From NCBI GenBank assembly GCA_002722175.1, contig PBKU01000053.1, positions 1-34,464 of the forward strand: 34,464 nt of DNA, read 5' to 3'. The position numbers and the translations under genes were made by a program. This document shows positions 9,247-18,474 of the stretch, piece after piece. Source of the DNA: Magnetovibrio sp. GTDB taxonomy: Bacteria; Pseudomonadota; Alphaproteobacteria; Rhodospirillales; Casp-alpha2. The notes beneath the pieces were generated by a model, which saw only the letters and a program-made list of their open reading frames with translations, ran no database searches and had not been told where the DNA came from. Each line of letters starts with the position of its first letter. Within the stretch, counting starts at the first letter, position 1.

Positions 9247-10227
9247 TTATTCAACAAGTTTAAACATTAATAGATACGTATTTTGGAATTTATTAAAATT
9301 ATCGTCTGATATAATATAAATGTAAGTATGACCTTCTTTATTATGCCGTGCATCAATACCTTCAAAGTTTTCTGTAATCCCAGGTGGTAGTAACTCTGCC
9401 AATAGGGATCCATCCAATTCTGACCCAGGCCTAATAATATTTTTGGGGATACGTCGAATACGTGATTTGTTTCCTAATGTTGGCGTGTAAAATCTCTCTA
9501 AGACGATGAGGTCGCCGTTATGTAATGTAGCTGCGCCAGTCGGACGGAAACCGGAGCTTAGTTTGTAGGTAAATGGAGACCAACCACGTGGGTTGCTAAT
9601 CCAACCGATGGTTTCTGTTGATGTAACAGTTCCTTCAGCAATGGCAACTAAACTGCCGTCGCTAAGTAAAGCAAGGGATTCAATGCCATTATTAAAGGGC
9701 AGTTTTTCTATTCCGCGCGGTGACGGGATGGGTTTAGGTTCTGGATTATTCGGCAAGTAGCGCCATATTCGATGCTGTCGTTCGAATGCAACAATAATCT
9801 CTCCTTCGACCCCCGGACTCATTGCTTCGGCATCCGACAAAGACCTGTTCAAAAGGACTCCACCCCCTGGAGCAGTCATCTGATCAAGATGAGTATTTCT
9901 TAAACCCGTTAAATTACCCTTTTTGTCGTATGAGAGGTTTCCAGCAAGACGACTTCCGCGGTCAGAGAGAGCTATTAACCTGTGGCCGTCGGAACTAATT
10001 CCCAATGCCGAGAATCCCCCAAAATTGCTGTTTTTGGAAGTAAGTAGAAGCCCCCCACGGTAGGACAACAGGCCAAGTGATTTCTTTGTTGTATTATCTG
10101 TCATTAGTGGGACTTGTGACGCTGTAACAATAATTTTTGCAGCTTCACATAGCTGAGGAATTAAAAAGATACACACTAAGTAAAGAACTGGGGCGATATA
10201 ATGAGTTTTTATTATAAGAAAATGCAT
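9247..10227 (-). CDS. Exported phytase-like esterase-activity family protein (PF13449 type)
   Basis: The 326-residue protein starts with a hydrophobic signal segment (about residues 8-27), so it is probably exported. The body has propeller-like repeats: FGGFSALGISSDGHRLIALS with DRGSR, a DAEAMSP motif, then NNGIESLALLSDGSLVAIAE, FRPTGAATLHNGDLIVLERF, and finally NFEGIDARHNKEGHTYIYII with SDDNF. These D-G and E-G/E-A-M/E-S-L motifs are characteristic of the 'esterase-like activity of phytase' family, which is predicted to be a beta-propeller. True substrates are unknown. Its ATG overlaps the stop codon of the upstream Sel1 gene as TAATG, so the two are translationally coupled. I recall related proteins near rpmB and cobST in other alphaproteobacteria. 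Confidence 0.82.
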   Translation of the reverse strand: MHFLIIKTHYIAPVLYLVCIFLIPQLCEAAKIIVTASQVPLMTDNTTKKSLGLLSYRGGLLLTSKNSNFGGFSALGISSDGHRLIALSDRGSRLAGNLSYDKKGNLTGLRNTHLDQMTAPGGGVLLNRSLSDAEAMSPGVEGEIIVAFERQHRIWRYLPNNPEPKPIPSPRGIEKLPFNNGIESLALLSDGSLVAIAEGTVTSTETIGWISNPRGWSPFTYKLSSGFRPTGAATLHNGDLIVLERFYTPTLGNKSRIRRIPKNIIRPGSELDGSLLAELLPPGITENFEGIDARHNKEGHTYIYIISDDNFNKFQNTYLLMFKLVE

Positions 10228-11459
10228 TATTCTGCTCTGGACTTAGTAAGTGGATTACGTCTTACCGATTCGATCTTCTTGAGTATGTTTTTTGCGTCAT
10301 TATTCCCATTTAATGCTGCTTTAGAGAGCCACTCTTTGCCTTTATTTTTATTCTTTAGAACGCCTTCGCCATTGAGATAAAGAATTCCTAGCATTTTTTG
10401 AGCAGATGCTAAATTTTTTGATGCAGCTAATTTATATAGTTTAGCTGCATTTTCGGTGTTTTTAGGTATATTTTTTGTTCCCTTGAGGAATAAATCGGCT
10501 AAACGTTTTTGGGCTTGTGTATGTCCTGCCTCTGAGGCTTTCTTAAGCCATTTTAAGGCAGCTATAGGGTCCCTTGTAACACCGATGCCACTACCGTATT
10601 TAATGGCCAATTTGTAGTGGTCCGAAGGATTGACGCTTTCAATTAAGCTGCGGAGGTTAATTTTACTGCGTCGATTTTGCTCTATTTCGGCAATTCTTAC
10701 CGCTCTTTTCGCAATACCAGAATTTTGAAGTGCATTTGAATAAACTTTGAAAGTTTTAAGGAGGTTTGGTATGTCTGGATTCAAACTCTCCCAATTAGAT
10801 AAGTCCAGAGGGCGATGCCTACCAACCCACAATTTAAAATCAGCACACCAGTAGTTCTCTAATTTATTCCGGAATTTAACCATCTCGATGGAGGTTTTTT
10901 CATACTTGAGGTCTTGATAAACCTTTTCTTGGTATAAATAAGCTTCGCATTCGAGATCAATTGTTCTGACTTTTTTCAGCCGTCCTTGAAGGTGTTGTAC
11001 ACCATGACCTGTAAGTTCGTGAGCTATAACAGCGGCTAAATCTTTAGAAGTCCATTTTCCACCATACCTCCCGAGAACAACAACAAAATCTTTCATTGGG
11101 CCATTAGAGTTGTAATACTCTGGTAAGAAGGAAGCGATAGTCAATTTGGTGAAATTTTGTTTTGGATGTTTTGGATCATAGATGAGGACTATACGGCCCT
11201 TAGATTGAAGATGTTTTATGGCTCGGGCATTATATGGTGATTGTTGAAAAATTATATCAACAGCTTTTTTCATGGAATTGAGCACCTGGACTGACCCGAC
11301 AGGCGTAATATCATAGTCCAAGTCAGGGTCAACAGGCTTCGCGACGAAATAAATATCTTTATATACCTCTTTGAGCTCATTCGGATTTGCTGAGTATGAT
11401 TCAGTGTATAGTAAGCATACTGAAATTATTAACACTAAAAATAATTTCAACTTTAACAA
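10227..11459 (-). CDS. Exported Sel1-repeat protein with HELTGH peptidase-like motif
   Basis: The 410-residue protein begins with a signal peptide (about residues 1-23, cleavage likely after SYSA). A middle domain contains AVIAHELTGHGVQHLQGRL, with H147, E148 and H152, and then IDLECEAYLYQEKVYQD, with E170 and E172. This resembles a zincin active site plus a third acidic ligand, but the spacing is HExxxH, not HExxH, so protease activity is not assured. The C-terminal third (about 280-400) has three Sel1/TPR-like repeats such as DPIAALKWLKKASEAGHTQA, which usually mediate protein contacts. The TTG start at 11459 is supported by a GGGAGG six nt upstream. The gene overlaps the phytase-like gene by one base. 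Confidence 0.75.
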   Translation of the reverse strand: MLKLKLFLVLIISVCLLYTESYSANPNELKEVYKDIYFVAKPVDPDLDYDITPVGSVQVLNSMKKAVDIIFQQSPYNARAIKHLQSKGRIVLIYDPKHPKQNFTKLTIASFLPEYYNSNGPMKDFVVVLGRYGGKWTSKDLAAVIAHELTGHGVQHLQGRLKKVRTIDLECEAYLYQEKVYQDLKYEKTSIEMVKFRNKLENYWCADFKLWVGRHRPLDLSNWESLNPDIPNLLKTFKVYSNALQNSGIAKRAVRIAEIEQNRRSKINLRSLIESVNPSDHYKLAIKYGSGIGVTRDPIAALKWLKKASEAGHTQAQKRLADLFLKGTKNIPKNTENAAKLYKLAASKNLASAQKMLGILYLNGEGVLKNKNKGKEWLSKAALNGNNDAKNILKKIESVRRNPLTKSRAE

Positions 11460-11465
11460 AATAAG

Positions 11466-11471
11466 CCTCCC
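11466..11471 (-). promoter_or_regulatory. Ribosome binding site fixing a TTG start
   Basis: The minus strand reads GGGAGG at 11471-11466, six bases before the TTG at 11459. This strong Shine-Dalgarno decides the start of the Sel1-repeat gene, which has no upstream ATG. Confidence 0.65.
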
Positions 11472-11709
11472 AAAGTAGAAATAATCAAATCGACTCGATG
11501 TAAGACCAGCTTGGTAGAAGTCTTTTTCATAATTGTTTCTTTTTACAACAGGAAATAAAAGATTTTTTTGGGTAATTTAGCCAAAGGTTTGTGACGAAAA
11601 ATCCTGTTTTTCTGGAACAGTGGCCTTAGGCATATGTTTCCTTGTTGGGTTTGTTAGCTTAATTTAGGAAAACTTTTTCAGTGGATGCGAAATATATTAA
11701 ATAATGATA

Positions 11710-12495
11710 TTATTCATAATCAAACTTTGTATTTTCCTCCAAGTAACTAATATCATGAATAAAAACACCATCTTTTCGTATAAAAACCACTGCATATGCA
11801 GGAAGTTCTCGACTTCCTGACAAAGGTGCGTTTTTTGTAAAATCGGCAGCAACTTGATGAGCTGTACCTTTTACAGTTGAAAATGAAATATTATGCCAGT
11901 TTCCGTGAAAAGAGCGGTGCAAATGACCAAAAAAGATGTGCTTTATCGATCGAAAAGTTTTTATTAGTTGGAAGAAACGATCAGCATTTTTAAGTAAAAT
12001 ATGATCAAGACCAGAAATTTCAGTGCTCATTGGTGCGTGATGCATAAAAAGGTACACATCATTTTTGTTATTGATCTCTTTTAAATGTCGCTGGAGCCAG
12101 GCAAGGCGCTTCTCGCATATAATTCCGTGGTGGAAACCTTCATCAATTGTATCTAGAACAATAAAATCGCCAGCACTGGTTGGTACGATGTATTGAAGAA
12201 AGCCATTTTCGTCAACTGGAATATTAGGGAAAATTTTTCTTATCAATTGTCGGTTATCGTGATTGCCTATAAGGATATGCCATGGCATTGGAAGCTGCTG
12301 CAGTATCGACTGAAGGTCCGTATATGCTTCAGGCTCTGCCCAGTGTGTCAAATCTCCAGTGATTACGCAAAGCTCTGCATCTGAGTGGTTTTTTGTAATA
12401 TGGTCGACTGCTGTGACTAATTGATTGGTAACCTTTATGTTGAATAGCTGATTAGATTTCGTTAAGTGCGGATCAGTTATATGAATAAATTTCAA
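11710..12495 (-). CDS. Metallophosphoesterase, CpdA-like (putative 3',5'-cyclic-AMP phosphodiesterase)
   Basis: The 261-residue protein carries the full calcineurin-like metallophosphoesterase ligand set: D-x-H in ITDPHL (residues 6-11), GDLTHW, GNHDNR, the FMHHAPM histidine and GHLHRSFHG. These bind two metals. This order and size match class III cyclic-nucleotide phosphodiesterases (CpdA/Rv0805), but phosphodiesterases for other phosphoesters look alike, so cAMP as substrate is an inference. The start is TTG at 12495 with AAGGA 9 nt upstream. It stands 105 nt downstream of cobT in the same direction and could be transcribed with it or alone. No signal peptide is present, so it should be cytoplasmic. 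Confidence 0.82.
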   Translation of the reverse strand: MKFIHITDPHLTKSNQLFNIKVTNQLVTAVDHITKNHSDAELCVITGDLTHWAEPEAYTDLQSILQQLPMPWHILIGNHDNRQLIRKIFPNIPVDENGFLQYIVPTSAGDFIVLDTIDEGFHHGIICEKRLAWLQRHLKEINNKNDVYLFMHHAPMSTEISGLDHILLKNADRFFQLIKTFRSIKHIFFGHLHRSFHGNWHNISFSTVKGTAHQVAADFTKNAPLSGSRELPAYAVVFIRKDGVFIHDISYLEENTKFDYE

Positions 12496-12600
12496 TGCTC
12501 AAGGTCCTTCAGTCGGAAGATATGGCGGATACATTTGTTTATTATTCTTATTATTTTAAAATTCGTAGTCGTTAAGCAAAGAAATGCTAATATTAGGCAT

Positions 12601-14451
12601 TTACAAATGGGAATTCTTAATTCTTGGCAATTTCCATTCGTCATCAAAAAGTTCGGTAAGCCTTGACATCATCGTGCCACCTAGTTCTTCAGCATCAATT
12701 ATTGTCACGGCGCGCCGATAATAGCGTGTCACATCATGGCCGATTCCAATCGCTGTTAATTCTATTTCGGAATGATTTTCAATCCAGTAAATCACGTCCC
12801 GAAGATGTCGCTCAAGATAGTTGCGTGGGTTTGTGCTTAGTGTTGCATCATCAACTGGAGCGCCATCGGATATAACCATAAGAATCTTCCGTTGTTCTGG
12901 CCGACCAAGAAGACGGTGGTGCGCCCATAGAAGCGCTTCGCCATCAATATTTTCCTTTAGAAGGCCCTCTCGTAGCATGAGACCAAGATTCGTTCTTGCG
13001 CGTCGCCATGGCACATCAGCGCCCTTGTAAACTATATGACGCAAATCATTTAGTCGTCCGGGGTTCTTAGGTTTGTCTTCTGAAACCCATTTTTCCCTTG
13101 AACTTCCCCCTTTCCAGGAACGTGTTGTAAAACCAAGTATTTCAACTTTCACACCACAGCGTTCAAGGGTTCGAGCAAGTATTTCAGCACTCATTGCAGC
13201 AACCGCAATTGGCCGGCCTCTCATTGAACCAGAGTTATCAATTAGAAGGGAGACAATAGTATCTCGGAAATTTGTGTCTTTTTCTAATTTGAAGCTGAGG
13301 GGATGCATGGGGTCCGTCACTACTCTTGATAAACGACCTGCGTCTAAAATTCCCTCTTCTAAATCAAAATCCCAAGCGCGTGTTTGTTTCGCCATCAAAC
13401 GACGTTGTAATCGGTTTGCGAGACGTGAGACAACCCCGGTGAGGTTGGTAAGTTGCTGATCGAGTTGCGCTCTAAGACGAGTAAGTTCTTCAGGATCGCA
13501 TAGGGCTGAAGAATCAATGACCTCATCAAATTGTTTTGTAAAAATCTTATATGACAATTCAGAGTTGGTTTTTTTGTTTGGCCAGTTAGCGCTTAAATCA
13601 GTTGGCCCGGAAGGTTCTTCTTGCCCTTCGGCCCTATTCAATTCTTCATCATTTAATTCGCCATCCAAGTCTGCTCCGTTGTTTTCTTCATCGTCCTCAC
13701 CTGATAGAGAAGATTTTGAGTCAAGATCATCTTTATTCTGTGATGTATCGGGACCATTTTCGGTGTCAGGGTCATTGCTGTCTGTACCCTCTTCTTGTTG
13801 ATCTGACTCCACTGATGAAATATCGTCCGTCAGAAATTCAAGCGCACGAAGGATATCGTTAACGACTAGGGCAAAGCTTTCTTGGCTGTGAGCGGTTTCT
13901 CGGAGCTTTTTTAAGTCTTCTCCAATTTTTTCTATAATTTCATCACGCCAAATTTCCATTAATGGAGCCGCACTTTTGGGTATTTTTGCTCCATATAGAG
14001 CTTCTCGGGCTAAGAGGCCAACAACATCTGCTATATTTTCATCTTTACGCTGAGTAACATCTATGAAACCTTTGGAATCACATCCCTCAGCTATAAGAGC
14101 ATTTAGATTGCTCGCGACCCCAATCATACGTTTTGCACCCAAACCCTCGCAACGAGCTTGCTCAATAGTGTCAAATATTGTGCTGGCTTCAGGCTCGCGT
14201 GGCCTATTAGCCACGTGAAATTGCGCATTATGATAGCGGGCCTTAAGAGCCAGAGCGTCAGACATTCCGCGTATTTTTTTAATAGCATCACTTGTTATTT
14301 TATTTGGAGGAGAAGTAAGGTGCGCTTCTTTATTCACAAAGGAGCTTTCGCCGTGTTCGAACGTTACCGCAATTGACTCATCTTCAGCCATCGCCTTGAA
14401 AGTTGCTGATGTAATTCGTTTAAGAAGGTCAGACCTGCTCTCAGGACGCAA
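12601..14451 (-). CDS. cobT: Cobaltochelatase subunit CobT
   Basis: At 616 residues this has the family's usual length. CobT with CobS forms the AAA+/VWA motor that drives CobN to insert cobalt into hydrogenobyrinic acid a,c-diamide in aerobic cobalamin synthesis. The N-terminal half is helical, a strongly acidic low-complexity linker lies at about residues 212-285, and a C-terminal von Willebrand A domain contains the MIDAS motif [11 protein letters not shown] (D405-x-S-x-S). The TTG start at 14451 is supported by an AGGGGAG five nt upstream, and the gap to cobS is 12 nt. CobN is not in the window. The acidic linker explains the long spurious ORFs on the opposite strand. Confidence 0.96.
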   Translation of the reverse strand: MRPESRSDLLKRITSATFKAMAEDESIAVTFEHGESSFVNKEAHLTSPPNKITSDAIKKIRGMSDALALKARYHNAQFHVANRPREPEASTIFDTIEQARCEGLGAKRMIGVASNLNALIAEGCDSKGFIDVTQRKDENIADVVGLLAREALYGAKIPKSAAPLMEIWRDEIIEKIGEDLKKLRETAHSQESFALVVNDILRALEFLTDDISSVESDQQEEGTDSNDPDTENGPDTSQNKDDLDSKSSLSGEDDEENNGADLDGELNDEELNRAEGQEEPSGPTDLSANWPNKKTNSELSYKIFTKQFDEVIDSSALCDPEELTRLRAQLDQQLTNLTGVVSRLANRLQRRLMAKQTRAWDFDLEEGILDAGRLSRVVTDPMHPLSFKLEKDTNFRDTIVSLLIDNSGSMRGRPIAVAAMSAEILARTLERCGVKVEILGFTTRSWKGGSSREKWVSEDKPKNPGRLNDLRHIVYKGADVPWRRARTNLGLMLREGLLKENIDGEALLWAHHRLLGRPEQRKILMVISDGAPVDDATLSTNPRNYLERHLRDVIYWIENHSEIELTAIGIGHDVTRYYRRAVTIIDAEELGGTMMSRLTELFDDEWKLPRIKNSHL

Positions 14452-14463
14452 TTATTCTCCCCT

Positions 14464-15519
14464 TCATTCGTTTGAAATTAAGCTGTCAGTAATTTCTGAT
14501 AGCTCATCACCCATTGCTCGTTGGAAGTATTCGGCTATTACTGGACGCTCGATCTCATCACATTTGTTAAGAAATGTGAGTCGAAAGGCAAAGCCAATAT
14601 CTCCAAAAATATCCGTGTTTTCTGCCCAAGTAATAACAGTTCTTGGTGACATGACGGTAGATATATCGCCATTAATGAAACCGGTTCTAGTTAATTTTGC
14701 GAGTTCCACCATAGAAGAGAGCTTTTTCTTTCCCTCGTTAGAATTGTAGTTAGGACATTTTGCCAGAACTATTGCTACTTCATCGCTATGTTCTAAATAA
14801 TTTAGCGTTACCAATATATTCCAGCGATCCATTTGTCCCTGATTGATTTGTTGCGTTCCATGGTAGAGGCCAGTGGTATCGCCAAGGCCAACAGTGTTTG
14901 CAGTAGAGAACAATCGAAAATAGGGATTTGGGCGTATAATCTTGTTTTGATCTAAAAGGGTTAATTTCCCATCGATTTCAAGGATTCTTTGAATAACAAA
15001 CATCACATCTGGCCTGCCGGCATCATATTCGTCGAATACTAGTGCGGCAGGGTTTTGCAAGGCCCAAGGAAGTATACCTTCTCGGAATTCGGTAACCTGT
15101 TTCCCATCTCGGAGGATTATGGCATCCTTGCCAATTAGGTCTATGCGACTTATATGGCTGTCTAGATTAATTCGAATACATGGCCAATTTAGACGAGCTG
15201 CAACCTGTTCGATATGTGTTGATTTTCCTGTGCCGTGATACCCTTGTATCATGACCCGTCTATTGTAGGTAAAACCCGCTAAGATTGCGAGGGTAGTATC
15301 AGGATCGAATTGGTAAGCATCATCTAGCTCTGGGACGTGGTTCGTCCGTTCAGAAAACGCAGGTGCTTCCATATCGCTATCTATTCCGAACACTTGTCTT
15401 ACTGACAGCTTTAGATCGGGTGAGCCTGCTATTATGGGTGTATTATTATAAGGATCCGTATTCACAGTAATAGTCAACCTTTCGTGGAGAATGCTTAATT
15501 CGCCAAAAAATGTCCTCAC
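14464..15519 (-). CDS. cobS: Cobaltochelatase subunit CobS (AAA+ ATPase)
   Basis: CobS is the AAA+ ATPase of the aerobic cobaltochelatase. The ORF has the diagnostic N-terminal [18 protein letters not shown], Walker [11 protein letters not shown], Walker [14 protein letters not shown] and sensor region [12 protein letters not shown]. The ORF drawn here starts at a GTG at 15519 (351 residues) and lacks a clear Shine-Dalgarno. An in-frame GTG at 15465 would give 333 residues, closer to the normal CobS length, so the first 18 residues may not be translated. It lies between the J-domain gene (43-nt gap) and cobT (12-nt gap), all in the same direction, which argues for one operon. Confidence 0.95.
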   Translation of the reverse strand: MRTFFGELSILHERLTITVNTDPYNNTPIIAGSPDLKLSVRQVFGIDSDMEAPAFSERTNHVPELDDAYQFDPDTTLAILAGFTYNRRVMIQGYHGTGKSTHIEQVAARLNWPCIRINLDSHISRIDLIGKDAIILRDGKQVTEFREGILPWALQNPAALVFDEYDAGRPDVMFVIQRILEIDGKLTLLDQNKIIRPNPYFRLFSTANTVGLGDTTGLYHGTQQINQGQMDRWNILVTLNYLEHSDEVAIVLAKCPNYNSNEGKKKLSSMVELAKLTRTGFINGDISTVMSPRTVITWAENTDIFGDIGFAFRLTFLNKCDEIERPVIAEYFQRAMGDELSEITDSLISNE

Positions 15520-15562
15520 AAGTAGAATGCTGAGTGCCAGATAGGGGTAAAGTTCCTATTCG

Positions 15563-16231
15563 TCAAGATGTGAAGAAAGTTTTCAATGTCTCATACGCTT
15601 TTGTTAATTCTTTAAATTTTTCCTCAGCTGTCGGGTCTTCAGTATTTGTATCAGGATGATAGCGTTTTACTAGAATTTTGTAGTTATTCTTTGCTTCGGT
15701 GGCTGTAACTGGGTTTTTTAAACCAAGTATATTGAGTGCAGACAAGGCAATCGGTTCTTGCAAATGAAACGCATCACTCTCTGGCATCGATGCGTCACTA
15801 TTGGTTTCAAATGCACTTAGGTCGCCATTATAGTAATTGTAGCAAGTTTGAGTAAATTCTGGAGAGGTTAAATCGCTGTTATAGTTTCTTTCTTTGCCAC
15901 TAATAGGCCACGTGGCTCGATCCCACAAAGTATCGCGTTTACGGTCCTCTTCAATTTCCTGCTCAGACATCCCAGCATAATAATTCCATTCCTTATTATA
16001 TATTCTAATATGGTCTAGGCAAAGCCAGAGATAAGACCTAATATCATTTCGATTTTTAGGCGCCTTAAACTCTCCAATACCCTCGCAACAAGGCCAATCG
16101 CATTCCCGATTTTTTTTCTTATTTTCGGGGCCAATATCAAACGCCAAAGAATTAAGAGCTGTTCCCATGTGCGGTACTATGAGACATACAGGCTGATGTA
16201 GCAAGGGTTCACTATTTGCAGATAAACCCAC
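15563..16231 (-). CDS. J-domain (DnaJ-like) protein of the cobST neighbourhood
   Basis: The protein has a C-terminal J-domain (about residues 165-220) with the HPD motif in VKRYHPDTNTED, needed to stimulate Hsp70 ATPase. The N-terminal part has a cysteine cluster (ECDWPCCEGIGEF), a second cysteine-containing segment (SYLWLCLDHIRIYNKEWNYY) and YAGMSEQEIEED, a pattern typical of the short alphaproteobacterial J-domain proteins found beside cobS. The drawn GTG start at 16231 gives 222 residues; ATG at 16168 (201 residues, MGTALNSLAF) fits the family better, but neither has a clear Shine-Dalgarno. A chaperone role in cobaltochelatase assembly is suggested by position only. Confidence 0.85.
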   Translation of the reverse strand: MGLSANSEPLLHQPVCLIVPHMGTALNSLAFDIGPENKKKNRECDWPCCEGIGEFKAPKNRNDIRSYLWLCLDHIRIYNKEWNYYAGMSEQEIEEDRKRDTLWDRATWPISGKERNYNSDLTSPEFTQTCYNYYNGDLSAFETNSDASMPESDAFHLQEPIALSALNILGLKNPVTATEAKNNYKILVKRYHPDTNTEDPTAEEKFKELTKAYETLKTFFTS

Positions 16232-16363
16232 TAAGTTGATATAATCACAAGCTTCAGAAGAATTCGGCTGAGAAAATTTATCTATGCTTGTAAAGAGAAA
16301 GGTTTTGGGATCTAAGTATTTTTTGAATAGCAGCAGACTAACGTTTTTTTGATGCTGCCAATT

Positions 16364-16924
16364 TTAATTTTGGGGTTTTTGATAATACTCAGGCCAATCA
16401 CGTTTAACTATCGGACTACTATCTTTTAACGCATGGCACCTGTTAATGTGAAGCGGCTTTTTTCTTGGTTTCTGTGTATTTCCGCTTTTTTTCTGTATTT
16501 TTGGTATAATGGTTTGGTAGGCGGTTACTGCGAGTGGGCCGACAATCAGATCTGAAATATGGGTGCAGCCATTTGACTCGCCAATTCGCTTCTTCATTTC
16601 ACGGCGCCATCCAGGACCAATCTGGAGCCCTTTTAGCTTAGAATAAACTTTAACAGCATCGGGGCATATTAGGTAAGGGCTGCTAGATGTGCTAGCTTCA
16701 ATAGATCGGATGACTAGGTTGTTATCTACTGTTAAACGTATAGTCATATGGTGTATAGGCTCCCCCGGAGCAATCCCATCTCTATCGATATTCTCAAAGA
16801 AATAAGTCTTGGTGTCTAAGATGCTGCCTTCAATATCCCAAAGGCCATCTTCACGAAGATAGCCATGGCAGACTATGTTTCGAGAGTGTATCTGCTTACG
16901 TGGTTTAGCTTTTGAAAAAGACAT
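16364..16924 (-). CDS. DUF2889 domain protein
   Basis: The 186-residue protein matches the DUF2889 pattern: an N-terminal YLREDGLWDIEGSILDTK, HHMTIRLTVDNNLVIRSIEA, then the cysteine-bearing PYLICPDAV, the conserved GLQIGPGWRREMKKRIG and a GCTHISDLIVGPLAVTAYQT segment. The function of this family is unknown. It has no signal peptide or membrane helix. The basic C-terminal tail (KKSGNTQKPRKKPLHINR) appears lineage specific. AAGGG lies six nt before the ATG at 16924. It is separated from the J-domain gene by 132 nt and may be a separate transcript. Confidence 0.82.
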   Translation of the reverse strand: MSFSKAKPRKQIHSRNIVCHGYLREDGLWDIEGSILDTKTYFFENIDRDGIAPGEPIHHMTIRLTVDNNLVIRSIEASTSSSPYLICPDAVKVYSKLKGLQIGPGWRREMKKRIGESNGCTHISDLIVGPLAVTAYQTIIPKIQKKSGNTQKPRKKPLHINRCHALKDSSPIVKRDWPEYYQKPQN

Positions 16925-17026
16925 TTTTTCCCTTTTAGTTTCCAGTGATCGTTGAAAATTTACCTTATATCCCGTGTTGTTAGTGAAAACTTTAACCTGA
17001 TTACGAGAAAAGAAGGTTTGATTTTA

Positions 17027-18301
17027 TCAATTAACTTCTTTTTTGTTAATGAATTGTGGAGTGATCCTAATAGATGTAATTTGATTGCGTTGTCGCTTAA
17101 GGATATCAAAGCGAAAATTATGGAAAATGAAGCTCTGTCCTACCTCAGGGATTCGACGAGATTCATGTTGCACAAGGCCAGCGATAGTTGCTGCTTGATC
17201 ATCTGGAAGTGACCAATCGCATGCTCGGTTAAGATCTCTAATAGTTACGGCTCCATTTACTAAGTAGCTTCCATCAGGTTGCGGCGCAAAGCTAGAAACA
17301 TAAATATCGTGTTCATCTTCAATAGCTCCAACTATTTCTTCAATAATATCTTCTAAAGTAACAATTCCCATCCATGTTCCATATTCATCTACCACGAAGG
17401 CGAAGTGTTCGCGTCTTTGCTGGAAAGCCTCCAACTGCTCTAATAGATCGGTTTGTTCAGGAATAAACCAGGGTTTGGTTGCAACAGCTGTCAGGTCTAC
17501 ATTTGACGTGTCGTGTTCTTTTTCCTTGAGTTCTCTAAATAATGCCTTTGCATGAAGAACTCCAATAATGTTATCAGGGTTATCTTTCCAGATTGGTAGA
17601 CGTGTAAAAGGACTATCAAGTGTTTCATCTAATATCGAAATTGCCGGTTGATTTGCGTCTATGGTATTTACTGATTTTCTGTGAACCATAATTTCACCTA
17701 CCCAAACGTCTGATAAATCTAGAACACTTCGCAGCATAGCCTTTTCTTGGCGGGTTCCATTTTTTTCGCCGCTATGTAATTCAATTGCACCACGCAGTTC
17801 TTCTTCGTTCTCGTCAGTTGCTGAGTTTGGACTTTTTCTAGCTCCTAACATTTGGAGCACTATGTTGACTATTAGGGTAATAGACTGAGTGATGGGCCCT
17901 AGAATGAGCACGACAATTTTTACAGCTGGAGCTACAGTAAGCGCCATGCGGTTTGCGTTTCGGATCATATATGTTTTAGGTAGGACTTCGGCAAAAACTA
18001 ATATTAGTAGGGTCATTGCCAAAGTTGCATAGAGAACGCCAGCTTCACCGAACATCTGTATTAAAATGCTAGTTGCTAATGCTGAAGCAAGGATATTAAT
18101 TAAATTATTTCCTAAAAGCAATGCTCCTATTAGGCGGTCCTTGTTTTGGTGCAGTGCATTAACTATTGCAGCTCTTGGTTCACCTGAGCTTTCCATCTGA
18201 TGCATAACAGGCCTAGATGCAGCAGTAAGCGCAGTTTCAGAGCCCGAAAAAAAAGCTGAGAGTACTAATAAAACAGTGATAGCTATTATTGTGGTAACCA
18301 T
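17027..18301 (-). CDS. CNNM/CBS-domain transporter (HlyC/CorC family)
   Basis: The 424-residue protein has four hydrophobic segments in an N-terminal DUF21/CNNM domain (about residues 1-185) starting with the family motif LSAFFSGSETALTAASRP. A CBS pair follows at about 205-330, including MVHRKSVNTID and FAFVVDEYGTWMGIVTLEDI with IEEIVGAIEDEHD. A C-terminal CorC/HlyC domain ends the protein. Members are implicated in magnesium or cobalt export, with CBS domains sensing nucleotides; the old name hemolysin is misleading. ATG at 18301 is preceded by GGA at a normal distance. It lies 173 nt after aroB in the same direction, an association I recall in alphaproteobacteria. Confidence 0.9.
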   Translation of the reverse strand: MVTTIIAITVLLVLSAFFSGSETALTAASRPVMHQMESSGEPRAAIVNALHQNKDRLIGALLLGNNLINILASALATSILIQMFGEAGVLYATLAMTLLILVFAEVLPKTYMIRNANRMALTVAPAVKIVVLILGPITQSITLIVNIVLQMLGARKSPNSATDENEEELRGAIELHSGEKNGTRQEKAMLRSVLDLSDVWVGEIMVHRKSVNTIDANQPAISILDETLDSPFTRLPIWKDNPDNIIGVLHAKALFRELKEKEHDTSNVDLTAVATKPWFIPEQTDLLEQLEAFQQRREHFAFVVDEYGTWMGIVTLEDIIEEIVGAIEDEHDIYVSSFAPQPDGSYLVNGAVTIRDLNRACDWSLPDDQAATIAGLVQHESRRIPEVGQSFIFHNFRFDILKRQRNQITSIRITPQFINKKEVN

Positions 18302-18474
18302 AGATTTTCCGTTTCATCAATTAAATGGAAAGTTAAGTTTCTGTCGTACGAATGTACCTTTGATACAAATACAGTAAATAGGTTAAAAAACCAGGGAAAG
18401 CAGATGACTTGCAACTAAAATTAATTGTCATTTAAGAATGTTCTTATGAATTTGCCAGAAACAATTTTTGGTTT

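Noticed and set aside
11013..11030. Canonical HExxH zinc-protease call for the Sel1-repeat protein
   Set aside because: The sequence is HELTGH, i.e. HExxxH, so a standard M48-type assignment would overstate the evidence.
13073..13459. 128-codon plus-strand ORF opposite cobT
   Set aside because: The cobT frame has a clear VWA domain with MIDAS residues; the antisense frame is serine/arginine-rich and unstructured.
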